Positions 40,400-48,588 are shown, numbered from the stretch's first letter. The stretch: DNA of 64,000 nt from Phytomonospora sp040655735 (GCF_040655735.1 NZ_JBFAKK010000013.1:62001-126000), one strand, 5' to 3'. A program made the numbers and translations. Notes: generated by a model from the sequence alone, not told the origin.

Positions 40400-41623
40400 A
40401 TGCGGGAGCACGCGCAGCTGGACGGACACGCGCTCGACACCGCGCGCGCCGAACGGCTCGACTGGCGTTTCCGGGCGCTGCCGGCGAACGCGCACGGACG
40501 CACCGTCGACGAGTGGCTGGCCACCTCGCCCCGCCTCGACGAGCTCGGCACCCCGCTGATGACCCTCGACGCCGACGCGCTGGCGCACAACATCTCCGCG
40601 ATGGCCGACTGGTGCGCCGAGGCCGGCGTGCTGCACGCCCCGCACGGCAAGACGACGATGGCCCCGGCGCTGTGGGCGCGCCAGTTCGCCGCCGGCGCAC
40701 ACGCGATCTCCCTCGCGACGGTCCCGCAGCTGCGGGTCGCACGGGCCTTCGGGGTCACCCGGGTGATCCTCGCCAACGAGATCACCGACCCGGCCGCGCT
40801 GGTGTGGCTGGCGGGCTGGGCCGCCGAGGGCACCGAGATCCACTGCCTCGTCGACTCGGCCGAGGGCGTGGCCCTCATGGACGAGGCCCTGCGCGACGCG
40901 GCCGGGCCGCTCGACGTGTGCGTCGAACTAGGCGCGACCGGTGCCCGCGCGGGCGCGCGGGGAGTCGAGGCCGCCCGCGACGTCGCCGAGGCCGTCCAGC
41001 GCTCCGCGCACCTGCGGCTCGCCGGTGTCAGCGGCTGGGACGGCGGCGTCGCCCACGACGCCTCGGCCGACGAGCTGGCCAAAGTGGACACACTGCTGAC
41101 CGACCTGCGCGAACTCCACGAGGGCCTCAAGTACGAGACCGACACGCCGATGGTCACCGCCGGCGGCAGCGCCTACTTCGACCAGGTCGCCGAACACCTC
41201 GCCGACCTCGACGACGCGCGGGTCGTCATCCGCTCCGGCTCCTACATCACCCACGACGACGGCACCTACGTCGAACTCAGCCCCGGCCCGCGCGGCCGCT
41301 CCGGGCCGCGGCTGCGCGCCGCCCTGCGCGCCTACGGCCGCGTGATCTCCCGTCCCGAGCCCGCCCTGGCGATCCTCGACATCGGCCGCCGCGACGTCCC
41401 CTTCGACGCCGGACTGCCCATCCCGCTCGACCTGCCGGGGACCGCCGTCGTGCAGCTCAACGATCAGCACGCCTTCCTCACCGGGGAGGTCGGCGGGCTC
41501 GCTCTCGGTGACAAGGTCCGGCTCGGGATCTCCCACCCCTGCACGGCCTTCGACAAGTGGAACCTCATCCCGGTCTGCGACGCCGAGGGCGCGGTGGTCG
41601 ACGCGATCCGGACGTACTTCTGA
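40400..41623 (+). CDS. D-serine dehydratase/D-threonine aldolase-like PLP enzyme (fold III)
   Basis: 407 residues. Alanine racemase-like barrel with PLP lysine at about 84 (LHAPHGKTTMAPALW), and a C-terminal DSD-like domain ending LGISHPCTAFDKWNLIP, where the His and Cys of HPC match the zinc ligands of DSD1-type D-serine dehydratases and D-threonine aldolases. ATG 40400 is preceded by GAGGAGG. It shares a promoter region with divergent ridA and is coupled (TGATG) to D-aminoacylase, so it probably degrades a D-amino acid released by that enzyme. Exact substrate (D-Ser, D-Thr or another) is not readable. Confidence 0.85.
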   Translation: MREHAQLDGHALDTARAERLDWRFRALPANAHGRTVDEWLATSPRLDELGTPLMTLDADALAHNISAMADWCAEAGVLHAPHGKTTMAPALWARQFAAGAHAISLATVPQLRVARAFGVTRVILANEITDPAALVWLAGWAAEGTEIHCLVDSAEGVALMDEALRDAAGPLDVCVELGATGARAGARGVEAARDVAEAVQRSAHLRLAGVSGWDGGVAHDASADELAKVDTLLTDLRELHEGLKYETDTPMVTAGGSAYFDQVAEHLADLDDARVVIRSGSYITHDDGTYVELSPGPRGRSGPRLRAALRAYGRVISRPEPALAILDIGRRDVPFDAGLPIPLDLPGTAVVQLNDQHAFLTGEVGGLALGDKVRLGISHPCTAFDKWNLIPVCDAEGAVVDAIRTYF

Positions 41624-43200
41624 TGAGCGCGCTGGTCATCCGGGGCGCGTCCATCGCCGACGGCAGCGGCGCCCCCGCCTTCCTCGGCGACGTGCGCGTC
41701 CGCGACGGCCGCATCGTCGAGATCACGCGGCCCGGGAGGCTCGACGGTCCCGGGATCGACGCCACCGGACTGGTCCTGGCGCCCGGCTTCGTCGACATGC
41801 ACTCCCATTCCGAGGCGCGCCTGACCGACCCGGGCTTCACCGCGAAGTCCCGCCAGGGCGTGACCTGCGAGGTCGTCGGTCAGGACGGACTGTCCTTCGC
41901 CCCGCTCGACGAGTCCACGTCGGACGGTGTGCGGGAGCTGATCACCGGCTGGCATGGAAGCGACGTCCCCGCCTTCCCGACCGTCGCCGACTACCTCGCG
42001 CACTTCGACACCGGCTCGCGTGCCAACGTCGCCTACCTCGTCCCGCACGGCAACATCCGCGCCATGGCCGTCGGCTTCGACGCCCGCCGCGCCACCCCCG
42101 GCGAGCTCGACGCCATGCGCCGGCTGCTCGCCGAGGGGATGCGGCAGGGCGCCTTCGGCCTGTCGACCGGTCTGACCTACGTGCCCGGCATGTACGCCGA
42201 CGCCGCCGAACTGACCGCGCTGTGCCAGACCGTCGCCTCCTTCGGCGGTTTCCACGACACCCACCACCGCTCCTACGGCGCCGGGGCGCTGGAGGCCTAC
42301 GCGGAGATGATCGAGATCTCGCGGCGTTCGGGCTGCCCGCTGCACCTGGCGCACGCGACGATGAACTTCCCGCCCAACCGCGGGCGCGCCCCGGATCTGC
42401 TGGCACTACTGGACTCCGCGCTCATCGAAGGGCTCGACCTGACCTTCGACACCTATCCCTACCTCGCGGGTTCGACGACGCTCGCCGCGCTCCTGCCGAG
42501 CTGGGTCGCCTCGGGAGGGCCCTCGGCGATCCTGGAACGGCTGGCCGATCCCGGGCTGCGCGAGAAGATCGCCGCCGACCTGGAGGTCGCCGGATCCGAC
42601 GGCTGCCACGGTGTCCCGGTCGACTGGGACACCATCGAGGTCGCCGGTGTGGCGGGGGACGGGCAGTCGTGGGCGGTCGGCAGAACCATCGCCTCCCTCG
42701 CGGCCGAGCGCGGGCGGCCGGCCTTCGAGGTCTTCACCGGGCTCCTGCGCGACGACCTCCTCGGCACGACGATCCGTCAGCACGTCGGCGACGAGGACAA
42801 CGTCCGCGCGATCATGCGCCATCAGGCGCACACCGCCGGCAGTGACGGCCTCTACCCGGGCGCCAAGCCGCATCCTCGCGCCTACGGCACATTCCCGCGC
42901 TATCTGGGCCACTACGTGCGCGAACTCGGCGTGCTGTCCCTTGAGGACTGTGTCGCGCACCTGTCCGGCCGTCCCGCCCACCGTCTCGGTCTTCGCGACC
43001 GTGGACTGGTCTGGACCGGGCACGTCGCCGACCTCGTCCTGTTCGATCCGGACACCGTCGCCGACACCGCCACCTACGACGAGCCCTTCGGTGCGCCCAA
43101 GGGGATCCCGTACGTGTTCGTCAACGGTGTCGCGGTCGTCGAGGACGGCCGTGACACCGGCGAGCTGCCCGGCCGGGCGCTGCGGCACGTCCCGCGCTAG
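41623..43200 (+). CDS. N-acyl-D-amino-acid deacylase (D-aminoacylase)
   Basis: 525 residues of the amidohydrolase superfamily. Metal site LVLAPGFVDMHSHSEARL (His60, His62), further ligands in GFHDTHHRSYGAG and HLAHATMNF, and the C-terminal composite beta domain with VADLVLFDPDTVAD. A conserved Cys (GVTCEVVGQDG near residue 80) matches the zinc-bridging cysteine of D-aminoacylases. It removes the acyl group from N-acyl-D-amino acids. Its ATG overlaps the preceding stop, so the two enzymes are made together. The stop interlocks with the convergent lipoprotein gene in a CTAG. Confidence 0.92.
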   Translation: MSALVIRGASIADGSGAPAFLGDVRVRDGRIVEITRPGRLDGPGIDATGLVLAPGFVDMHSHSEARLTDPGFTAKSRQGVTCEVVGQDGLSFAPLDESTSDGVRELITGWHGSDVPAFPTVADYLAHFDTGSRANVAYLVPHGNIRAMAVGFDARRATPGELDAMRRLLAEGMRQGAFGLSTGLTYVPGMYADAAELTALCQTVASFGGFHDTHHRSYGAGALEAYAEMIEISRRSGCPLHLAHATMNFPPNRGRAPDLLALLDSALIEGLDLTFDTYPYLAGSTTLAALLPSWVASGGPSAILERLADPGLREKIAADLEVAGSDGCHGVPVDWDTIEVAGVAGDGQSWAVGRTIASLAAERGRPAFEVFTGLLRDDLLGTTIRQHVGDEDNVRAIMRHQAHTAGSDGLYPGAKPHPRAYGTFPRYLGHYVRELGVLSLEDCVAHLSGRPAHRLGLRDRGLVWTGHVADLVLFDPDTVADTATYDEPFGAPKGIPYVFVNGVAVVEDGRDTGELPGRALRHVPR

Positions 43201-43739
43201 GCAGGCGTTATCTCGCCCCAGACGGGTTCGGCGCCCTCGGGGAAGTAGTAGCAGGGCGAGATCGCCCACACCGCCGTCTCCAGCCAGTCGGTCTCGGCGA
43301 CGAAGTCGTCGCCGGCGTCGCCGGCCTCGGCGACGGCGAAGCCGCTGTGGCCGACACCGTCTCCCTCATGGCGGCCGGGGCCGCCGGTGTAGCGGATCCC
43401 GGCGTCCCAGCCCAGCTCCGCCCAGTACTCGTAGAGGCCCCGGACGTCGGCGTTCTCGGTGCCGGCCACGGGAACGAAGTGGTACCGGGCGATGACCTTG
43501 TACCGGTCCTTGGGCGGCACCTCGAAGGTATCGGCGGTGCAGGTGACCACGTTGTACTTGGTCCCATTGAGCGGCAGCCCCAGGTGCGCGGTGGCCGTGT
43601 CGAGCCGGTCGGTCAGCCGCGCGGCGACGATGCCCGGCGCGACCGTTCCGACAGGCTCGTCGGCCTCGCTGCCGCAGGCGGTCAGGAGCAGCATCGCGAG
43701 CAGGGCTGAACGGGCCGTGATCCGGGTTCTCGTCGGCAT
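43197..43739 (-). CDS. Lipoprotein, hypothetical
   Basis: 180 residues. Type II signal with lipobox LLTAC (Cys22) after a hydrophobic stretch (SALLAMLLL). The mature part has VVTCTADTFEVPPKDRYKVI and ISPCYYFPEGAEP, a possible disulfide, and a Tyr/Trp-rich midsection (LYEYWAELGWDAGIRYTGGP). I do not recognise the family; similar small lipoproteins in actinomycetes are uncharacterised. Confidence 0.75.
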   Translation of the reverse strand: MPTRTRITARSALLAMLLLTACGSEADEPVGTVAPGIVAARLTDRLDTATAHLGLPLNGTKYNVVTCTADTFEVPPKDRYKVIARYHFVPVAGTENADVRGLYEYWAELGWDAGIRYTGGPGRHEGDGVGHSGFAVAEAGDAGDDFVAETDWLETAVWAISPCYYFPEGAEPVWGEITPA

Positions 43740-43808
43740 CGCGCCTCCCCTCGACGGACCGTGTCGTCCGTACCAATGGAAGCGCGGGAGGGCGGGGAGG
43801 GGTCCCGG

Positions 43809-44234
43809 TCAGAGCCTCTTCGCGAAGCGCAGCCCGGTCTGCTCGAAGCCCCGGTTCAGGTAGAAGCGGTGGGTTTTCTCGCGGGCGGTGCCCGAGCCGA
43901 CCAGCAGCCGGACCGCGCCCTGGTCTCGGGCCCACTCCTCGAAGACCGCGACCAGCGCCTTGCCGACACCGCGGCCGCGCCGCCGCTCGTCGACGACCAG
44001 GATCATCAGCTGGGCGGCGGGATCGTCGTGCTCCCAGGGGAGTAGGACGTGCCCGCCGGCGAAGCCCGCCGGTCCGGACCCGTCGCCGGCGTCGAACACC
44101 CAGGCCCGGTAGCCGGGCGCGGTGTTGCGTTCGAGACGGGCGGCGATCGCCTCGGCGGTCGACGGGTAGCCGAGTTGTTCGAAGAGGGCGACGAGCCTCG
44201 GGGCGTCGCCGCTCGTGGCCGGGCGCACGGTCAT
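43809..44234 (-). CDS. GNAT-family N-acetyltransferase
   Basis: 141 residues. Starts MTVRPATSGDAPRLVALFEQ. Motif A is AQLMILVVDERRRGRGVGKALVAVFE with the R-R-G-R-G-V-G acetyl-CoA loop; the C-terminus has THRFYLNRGFEQTG. The ATG is 6 nt after TACTTT (minus strand, 44241-44246), leaderless. It lies 17 bp from the CGNR gene's stop and may be read with it as well. Confidence 0.9.
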   Translation of the reverse strand: MTVRPATSGDAPRLVALFEQLGYPSTAEAIAARLERNTAPGYRAWVFDAGDGSGPAGFAGGHVLLPWEHDDPAAQLMILVVDERRRGRGVGKALVAVFEEWARDQGAVRLLVGSGTAREKTHRFYLNRGFEQTGLRFAKRL

Positions 44235-44251
44235 GGGACGAAAGTACCGCC

Positions 44252-44797
44252 CTACCCTTCCTTCGCCCGCTGGTAGTGCCGGGCGGCGCGGACCTTGTTG
44301 CCGCATTTGTTGGAGCACCACTCGCGCCGGGGGTGGTCTTTGACGAACAGGAGCACGCAACCGGGCCGTCCGCACAGCCGCACCCGGCCGGCGGTCTGTC
44401 CGGTGAACAGGGCGATCGCGTTCTCGGCGACCTCGGCGAGGGCGTCGCGCACGCCGCGGGACTCGCGGCGGCGCTCGGCGCGCAGCGGGTCGGCGGTGCG
44501 CAGCTCGGTCCAGTGGGGGCCGCCTCGGGCTGCGCGGTTGATGGCGTCGACGTCGGCGGGGGCGGCGGGTTCGCCGTCCTCCAGGGCGCGCGCGACGGCG
44601 CGGACGGCGTCGCGCAGTTCCCGCGCGGCGGCCAGGTCCTCGTCGCCGAGGGGGGTGCTCTCGACGGGCAGGAGTGCCGACACGCGTTCGAACCACGCGA
44701 TGAGGTCGGCGGTCGTGCGCAGGCCGTCCTGCACGACCCCGCGCACCGCGTAGGTCGTGTTGGCCAGCTGAATCGCCAAGGGGGGAGCTCCGGTCAC
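44252..44797 (-). CDS. CGNR zinc-finger regulator (ABATE domain)
   Basis: 181 residues. N-terminal ABATE stress-induced domain (about 1-120), then the CGNR zinc finger: LCGRPGCVLLFVKDHPRREW and CSNKCGNKVRAARHYQR, four cysteines as ligands. These proteins are predicted transcription factors. GTG is 6 nt after TACCGT (minus strand, 44804-44809), leaderless. The divergent intergenic region carries three copies of CCATGAGAA (44824-44879), which I take as its binding sites, controlling the VOC-oxidase operon to its right. Confidence 0.9.
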   Translation of the reverse strand: MTGAPPLAIQLANTTYAVRGVVQDGLRTTADLIAWFERVSALLPVESTPLGDEDLAAARELRDAVRAVARALEDGEPAAPADVDAINRAARGGPHWTELRTADPLRAERRRESRGVRDALAEVAENAIALFTGQTAGRVRLCGRPGCVLLFVKDHPRREWCSNKCGNKVRAARHYQRAKEG

Positions 44798-44823
44798 GGT
44801 CTAACGGTAACCCTCTCTTGCAT

Positions 44824-44879
44824 CCATGAGAAGTCCGTGGCAGGATTCTCATGGATAGATGAGCTTCTAACCATGAGAA
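44824..44879. promoter_or_regulatory. Three CCATGAGAA elements, probable CGNR operator
   Basis: Exact 9-mers at 44824-44832 (plus), 44846-44854 (as TTCTCATGG, minus) and 44871-44879 (plus). The first two form an inverted repeat with a 13-nt spacer. The third is 12 nt before the VOC start codon and would overlap the initiation region. Confidence 0.65.
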
Positions 44880-44890
44880 TCGGAGTTTCC

Positions 44891-45337
44891 GTGAGCGTCC
44901 TCAAAACCGGCCACGTCGGCCTCAACGTCACCGACCTGTCCCGCTCGGTCGCCTTCTACCAAAAGGTCCTCGACCTCACCGTGTACGCCGAGCGGGAGGT
45001 CGACGGCCGCCGCTACGCGATGCTCGGCCTCGGCGACACGCTCATGCTGACCTTGTGGCAGCAGAGCGAGGGCGGCTTCCCCACCGACCTGCCCGGCCTC
45101 CACCACCTGTCCTTCGAGGTCGCCGACCGGGCCGCCGTCGAGCAGGCCGAGGCCGTCCTGCGCGAACTGGGCGCGACCTTCATTCACGACGGGATCGTGC
45201 GGCACGGCGAGCAGGCGACCTCCGGCGGCGTGTTCTTCACCGACCCCGACGGCGTGCGCCTGGAGATCTACGCGCCCGAGCTCGGCGGCGACGCCCCGGC
45301 GCCCACTCCGGGCGCGCCCACCTGCGGTTTCTTCTAG
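44891..45337 (+). CDS. VOC family protein (catechol dioxygenase/glyoxalase-like)
   Basis: 148 residues from GTG 44891 (GGAG 6 nt upstream; ATG 44873 lies inside an operator copy and is less likely). Single VOC unit: HVGLNVTDLSRSVAFYQKVL with the first metal His, LHHLSFEVADRAAVEQAE with the second, and FFTDPDGVRLEIYAPE with the terminal Glu ligand. All three metal residues are present. First gene of a two-gene unit controlled by the CGNR elements. Confidence 0.87.
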   Translation: MSVLKTGHVGLNVTDLSRSVAFYQKVLDLTVYAEREVDGRRYAMLGLGDTLMLTLWQQSEGGFPTDLPGLHHLSFEVADRAAVEQAEAVLRELGATFIHDGIVRHGEQATSGGVFFTDPDGVRLEIYAPELGGDAPAPTPGAPTCGFF

Positions 45338-45345
45338 GGGGAGCG

Positions 45346-46230
45346 ATGATCCACGAAGGTGAGGTCGCGGTGCAGCGCCGCGCCGGCGTCCGGGCGGCGA
45401 AGATGGGCTCGGCACGGGTGGAGGCCGAGATCCCCGAGGTCGCCGCTGATTTCCTGGCGGAGCAGCCGATGATCGTGATCGGCGCCGCCGACGACGAGAG
45501 GCGGATCTGGTCGAGCGCGCTGTACGGCTGGCCCGGCTTCGTGACCGCTCCCGACGAGCGGACCGTCGTGATCGAGGCGCTACCCGGCGGGCACGACCCG
45601 CTCGCCGGGCTCTTCGAGACCGGACGGGACCTCGGGATGATCGCCATCGAGCCCGAGACCCGGCGGCGCATGCGGATCAACGGGTGGGCCAGGCGCGAGG
45701 GCGAGCGGCTGGTCGTGCGCACCGACCAGGTCTACTCCAACTGCCCCAAGTTCATCCAGGTCCGCAAGGTCACCGGGCTCTTCGAGCCGGAGGAGACCGA
45801 GGCGGTGACCGGCACGGAACTCACCGGCGCGCAGAGCGAACTGATCGCGCGGGCCGACACCTTGTTCATCGCCACCGCCGCCCCAGGGAAGGGCGCCGAC
45901 GCGTCGCATCGGGGCGGGCCGCCGGGCTTCGTCACCGTCGACGGCGGGAAGCGGCTGTCCTTTCCCGACTACCAGGGCAACTCGATGTACATGACCCTGG
46001 GAAACCTGGAACTCGACTCCCGCTGCGGTCTGCTGTTCTGGGACTTCGACGGGGCCCGCGCCCTGCACGTGACCGGCAACGCCCGCACCGACTGGGACGT
46101 CAAGCGCGCCGCGGCGGTGCCGGGCGCCAAGCGCTTCGTCGACGTCGAGATCACCGGTGTGGTCGAGGTCCTCGGCGGCCAGCGGCTGCGCTGGGAGTTC
46201 GTGGAGGCCTCGCGGTCCAATCCCGGCTAG
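45346..46230 (+). CDS. Pyridoxamine 5'-phosphate oxidase-like flavoprotein
   Basis: 294 residues, FMN-binding split barrel. Begins MIHEGEVAVQRRAGV, typical of the large PNPOx-like group; an internal repeat QPMIVIGAADDERRIWSSAL and DTLFIATAAPGKGADASHRG shows two barrel halves, and MRINGWARREGERLVVRTDQ fits the FMN phosphate loop. It may reduce or oxidise a small electrophile, in keeping with the adjacent VOC protein. AGGGGGAGCG precedes ATG. The gap to the VOC stop is 8 nt. Stop interlocked in CTAG with peptidase E. Confidence 0.87.
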   Translation: MIHEGEVAVQRRAGVRAAKMGSARVEAEIPEVAADFLAEQPMIVIGAADDERRIWSSALYGWPGFVTAPDERTVVIEALPGGHDPLAGLFETGRDLGMIAIEPETRRRMRINGWARREGERLVVRTDQVYSNCPKFIQVRKVTGLFEPEETEAVTGTELTGAQSELIARADTLFIATAAPGKGADASHRGGPPGFVTVDGGKRLSFPDYQGNSMYMTLGNLELDSRCGLLFWDFDGARALHVTGNARTDWDVKRAAAVPGAKRFVDVEITGVVEVLGGQRLRWEFVEASRSNPG

Positions 46231-46970
46231 TTCTCCGAGGGCTGGAACAGCTTCCACCGGCCCTCGGAGACGACCTCGACGGTGCCGTCGACCACCTTGA
46301 CGGCGGTCTCGTCGTCGATCGCGTAGGTCGGCGCGGGAATCCGCGCCGCCCACTTCTCCGCGTTGGCCAGGGACGCGTCGAGGTGGTGCGGGTGCTCCAG
46401 GTGCGGGATCACCGCGAAGTCGACGATTCCCGCCCCCTGTCCCGTGACCAGAATCCTGTCAACGTCTCCCTGGGAAGTGGTGAACACGATGTCCTCCGAC
46501 TTCAACGGCCCGTCGCTCGCCCGGGGCGGCTCGTGGAAGGTCTCGACGAAGGTGGAGGCCGCGGCGATGCTCCCGGCGCTCACACCGACGTACACCGCCT
46601 CGGGGCGCAGCGTCGGCAGGAGGGCGGTCAGACCGGAGCGCCGCATCCAGCCGGCGAGGAACAGGGGGTCGCCGCCGCAGACCAGCAGCACGTCGGCGTC
46701 GCGGACCGCCGGCACCCAGGAGGCCTCCTCGACGCTCGGCAGCGCCGTGAGCTCCAGGATCCCCAGGGACTTCCACCCCAGTCCGGTCAACCGCGATCGG
46801 CCGTCACCGGCGAGGGTCCGCCATGCCATGCCGGGTCCGCCGGGGAAGGAGTAGAGGGCGGTGGGGATGACCAGCGCGTCCGACTCGGCGATCGGCTTGC
46901 CCAGCAGGTCGACCAGCGCGTCGTGGATGCTCGGGTTCCTGATCCCCGACGACGTGAGGAGTGCTCTCAT
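46227..46970 (-). CDS. Peptidase E-like protein (S51, class I GATase fold)
   Basis: 247 residues from ATG 46968-46970. The nucleophile elbow YVGVSAGSIAAAS (Ser in SAGS) and preceding VLLVCGGDPLFLAGWM match aspartyl dipeptidase/cyanophycinase-type S51 proteins; VDFAVIPHLEHPHHLD supplies the histidine. It would cleave Asp-X dipeptides in the cytoplasm if it follows the family. Confidence 0.87.
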   Translation of the reverse strand: MRALLTSSGIRNPSIHDALVDLLGKPIAESDALVIPTALYSFPGGPGMAWRTLAGDGRSRLTGLGWKSLGILELTALPSVEEASWVPAVRDADVLLVCGGDPLFLAGWMRRSGLTALLPTLRPEAVYVGVSAGSIAAASTFVETFHEPPRASDGPLKSEDIVFTTSQGDVDRILVTGQGAGIVDFAVIPHLEHPHHLDASLANAEKWAARIPAPTYAIDDETAVKVVDGTVEVVSEGRWKLFQPSEN

Positions 46971-47076
46971 GCTCTCGGCTCCCTGAGTTGCCCGTTCGCC
47001 CCCGATCCCGCGAGCGACCTCCCGCCACCATAGAGCGCACATCGGACACTTTCCCGCAATGCCGCCCGTGGCGGTG

Positions 47077-47535
47077 CTAGCGAGCCGGATACCGGACGTG
47101 TCCGCCGGCGTTGGCGATGATCCGCCGCAGGGACTTCACGACCACGAGATAGTCCTCATCGGATACTCCCTCGTGGAGCACACCGCGCAGGCCGCCGGCG
47201 ACCTCGCCGATACGGGCGTGCGCGGCGCGGCCGGCGCCGGTGAGCGTCAGGCGTCCCGTGTCGTCCTGCACCAGCCATCCGCGTCCCCGCGCGTCCTCGA
47301 CCGCCTCGGGGATCGTCGCGTCGGACTCGACGATCCCGCGCAACTTGGCGGCGAGGGCGTCGCGGTCCATCCCGCCGGCGGCCTCGGTGTGCGACAGGAC
47401 CCACCACAGCGGCTGTGTGACGCCGAGTTCGGCGAGTTCTCCGCGAACATAGGCCAGCACGGCCAGCTGGGTCTGGCTCGCCCAGAAGCCGATGGGCTGG
47501 GCGAGGAGCCGGGCGTCGGTCTCGATGTCGGTCAT
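47077..47535 (-). CDS. MarR-family transcriptional regulator
   Basis: 152 residues. Helical N-terminus (QTQLAVLAYVRGELAELGVT, QPLWWVLSHTEAAGGM), winged helix with DARGRGWLVQDDTGRLTLTGAGRAAHARI, and a C-terminal dimer helix. ATG is 7 nt after TAGCGT (minus strand, 47543-47548), leaderless. The palindrome at 47552-47569 covers the spacer between -10 and -35 and is the likely autoregulatory site. No target other than itself is evident. Confidence 0.85.
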   Translation of the reverse strand: MTDIETDARLLAQPIGFWASQTQLAVLAYVRGELAELGVTQPLWWVLSHTEAAGGMDRDALAAKLRGIVESDATIPEAVEDARGRGWLVQDDTGRLTLTGAGRAAHARIGEVAGGLRGVLHEGVSDEDYLVVVKSLRRIIANAGGHVRYPAR

Positions 47536-47551
47536 GCGGCCGACGCTAGGG

Positions 47552-47569
47552 CCTCAACGACGCTTGAGG
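47552..47569. promoter_or_regulatory. MarR operator in its own promoter
   Basis: CCTCAA-CGACGC-TTGAGG, a perfect 6-bp inverted repeat of 18 bp, placed just upstream of the -10 hexamer on the minus strand; TTGACC (minus strand, about 47568-47573) would be the -35. Confidence 0.6.
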
Positions 47570-47655
47570 TCAAGGCCGCTCGGGGGAGACGCCGGTCACC
47601 AACGCTGGCACGATGGCAGTCAGGTATCCGCGACACGCGTCAAGGGGGAGATGCC

Positions 47656-48573
47656 ATGGCTCGCACACGTCCAGAGCCCGAGCGCTTAGAGAATCCGGAA
47701 CCGGTGCTGCTGAGCAGGATCCTGCTCTCGGCGGTCGCCGCCTTCCTCGGTTTCGCCGTCACCGAACTGATCGCGCCCGAGGGGCCGTGGTCCCTGCTGG
47801 CCTCGCTCGTCTTCGGGATCGGGGCCTTCTTGCTACAGGTCCTGACCGGCTTCGGCCGGCGCGGGTTCACCTGGCTCGAAGGGCTCGGCGAGGACCGGCA
47901 CCGCCCGGCGGAGGCCGAGACCAGCGGCGCCGGCCTGCCGGAGGAGACGATCGCGCAGCTCGTCGGCGGGCTGCGCCGCATCGAGGCCGCCCGGCTTCCC
48001 GAGCCCGCCTTCCAGCTCGCCAAGAGCGAACTGGCCAGGATGGCCACCTTCTTCGAGGCGCTCGGCGACAGCACCGAGGCGACCTACGAGGGCGAGGACC
48101 GCGACTGGCTGCTGGCGCTGACGCGCTGGTCGCACACGTCGATCGAGGCGGTCTCGCTCTACAGCGTCGACGTCGGGCGCCACCACTTCCTGGCCGGCGA
48201 CCTCGGCCGCCGCTACCTGGCCGAACAGGCTCGCGTGTGCGACCGCGGTGTGCGGATCCGGCGGATCCACGTCCTCGACGCCGCCGACTCCCACGGCGAG
48301 GAGCTGCGCGAGATCTGCCGTCAGCAGCGCGAACTCGGCATCGACGTGCGCATCCTCAACCCCAACGATCAGGCGACCCTCGCCGAGCCGATGCGCGACG
48401 TCGTCGTCTTCGACGGCGCGGTCAGCTACGAGACCACACCGGCGGCCGAGAGCGGCGGCGACGGCCCGATCATCGTCGCCACCCGCCTCGTCCTCAAACC
48501 GGAGTGGGTGCGGCGGCGCTCCGCCTGGTTCGGCGAACTCTGGGAGGCCGCGACCGAGCCCTTCGACGCCTGA
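47656..48573 (+). CDS. Membrane-anchored protein with PLD/DUF6879-like C-terminal domain, unassigned
   Basis: 305 residues. Two adjacent N-terminal helices (about 18-66: LSRILLSAVAAFLGFAV, WSLLASLVFGIGAFLLQVLT), a charged linker, then a cytoplasmic alpha/beta domain. Its core VDVGRHHFLAGDLGRRYLAE, GVRIRRIHVLDAADSHGEEL, LGIDVRILNP and VVVFDGAVSYETTP recalls catalytically inactive PLD-like or DUF6879-type sensor domains seen in actinobacterial conflict and signalling proteins. No HxK motif is present, so phospholipase activity is unlikely. AAGGGGGAG lies before ATG. Convergent with the SWIM gene. Function not recognised. Confidence 0.6.
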   Translation: MARTRPEPERLENPEPVLLSRILLSAVAAFLGFAVTELIAPEGPWSLLASLVFGIGAFLLQVLTGFGRRGFTWLEGLGEDRHRPAEAETSGAGLPEETIAQLVGGLRRIEAARLPEPAFQLAKSELARMATFFEALGDSTEATYEGEDRDWLLALTRWSHTSIEAVSLYSVDVGRHHFLAGDLGRRYLAEQARVCDRGVRIRRIHVLDAADSHGEELREICRQQRELGIDVRILNPNDQATLAEPMRDVVVFDGAVSYETTPAAESGGDGPIIVATRLVLKPEWVRRRSAWFGELWEAATEPFDA

Positions 48574-48588
48574 CGCCCCCCGGCCCGT

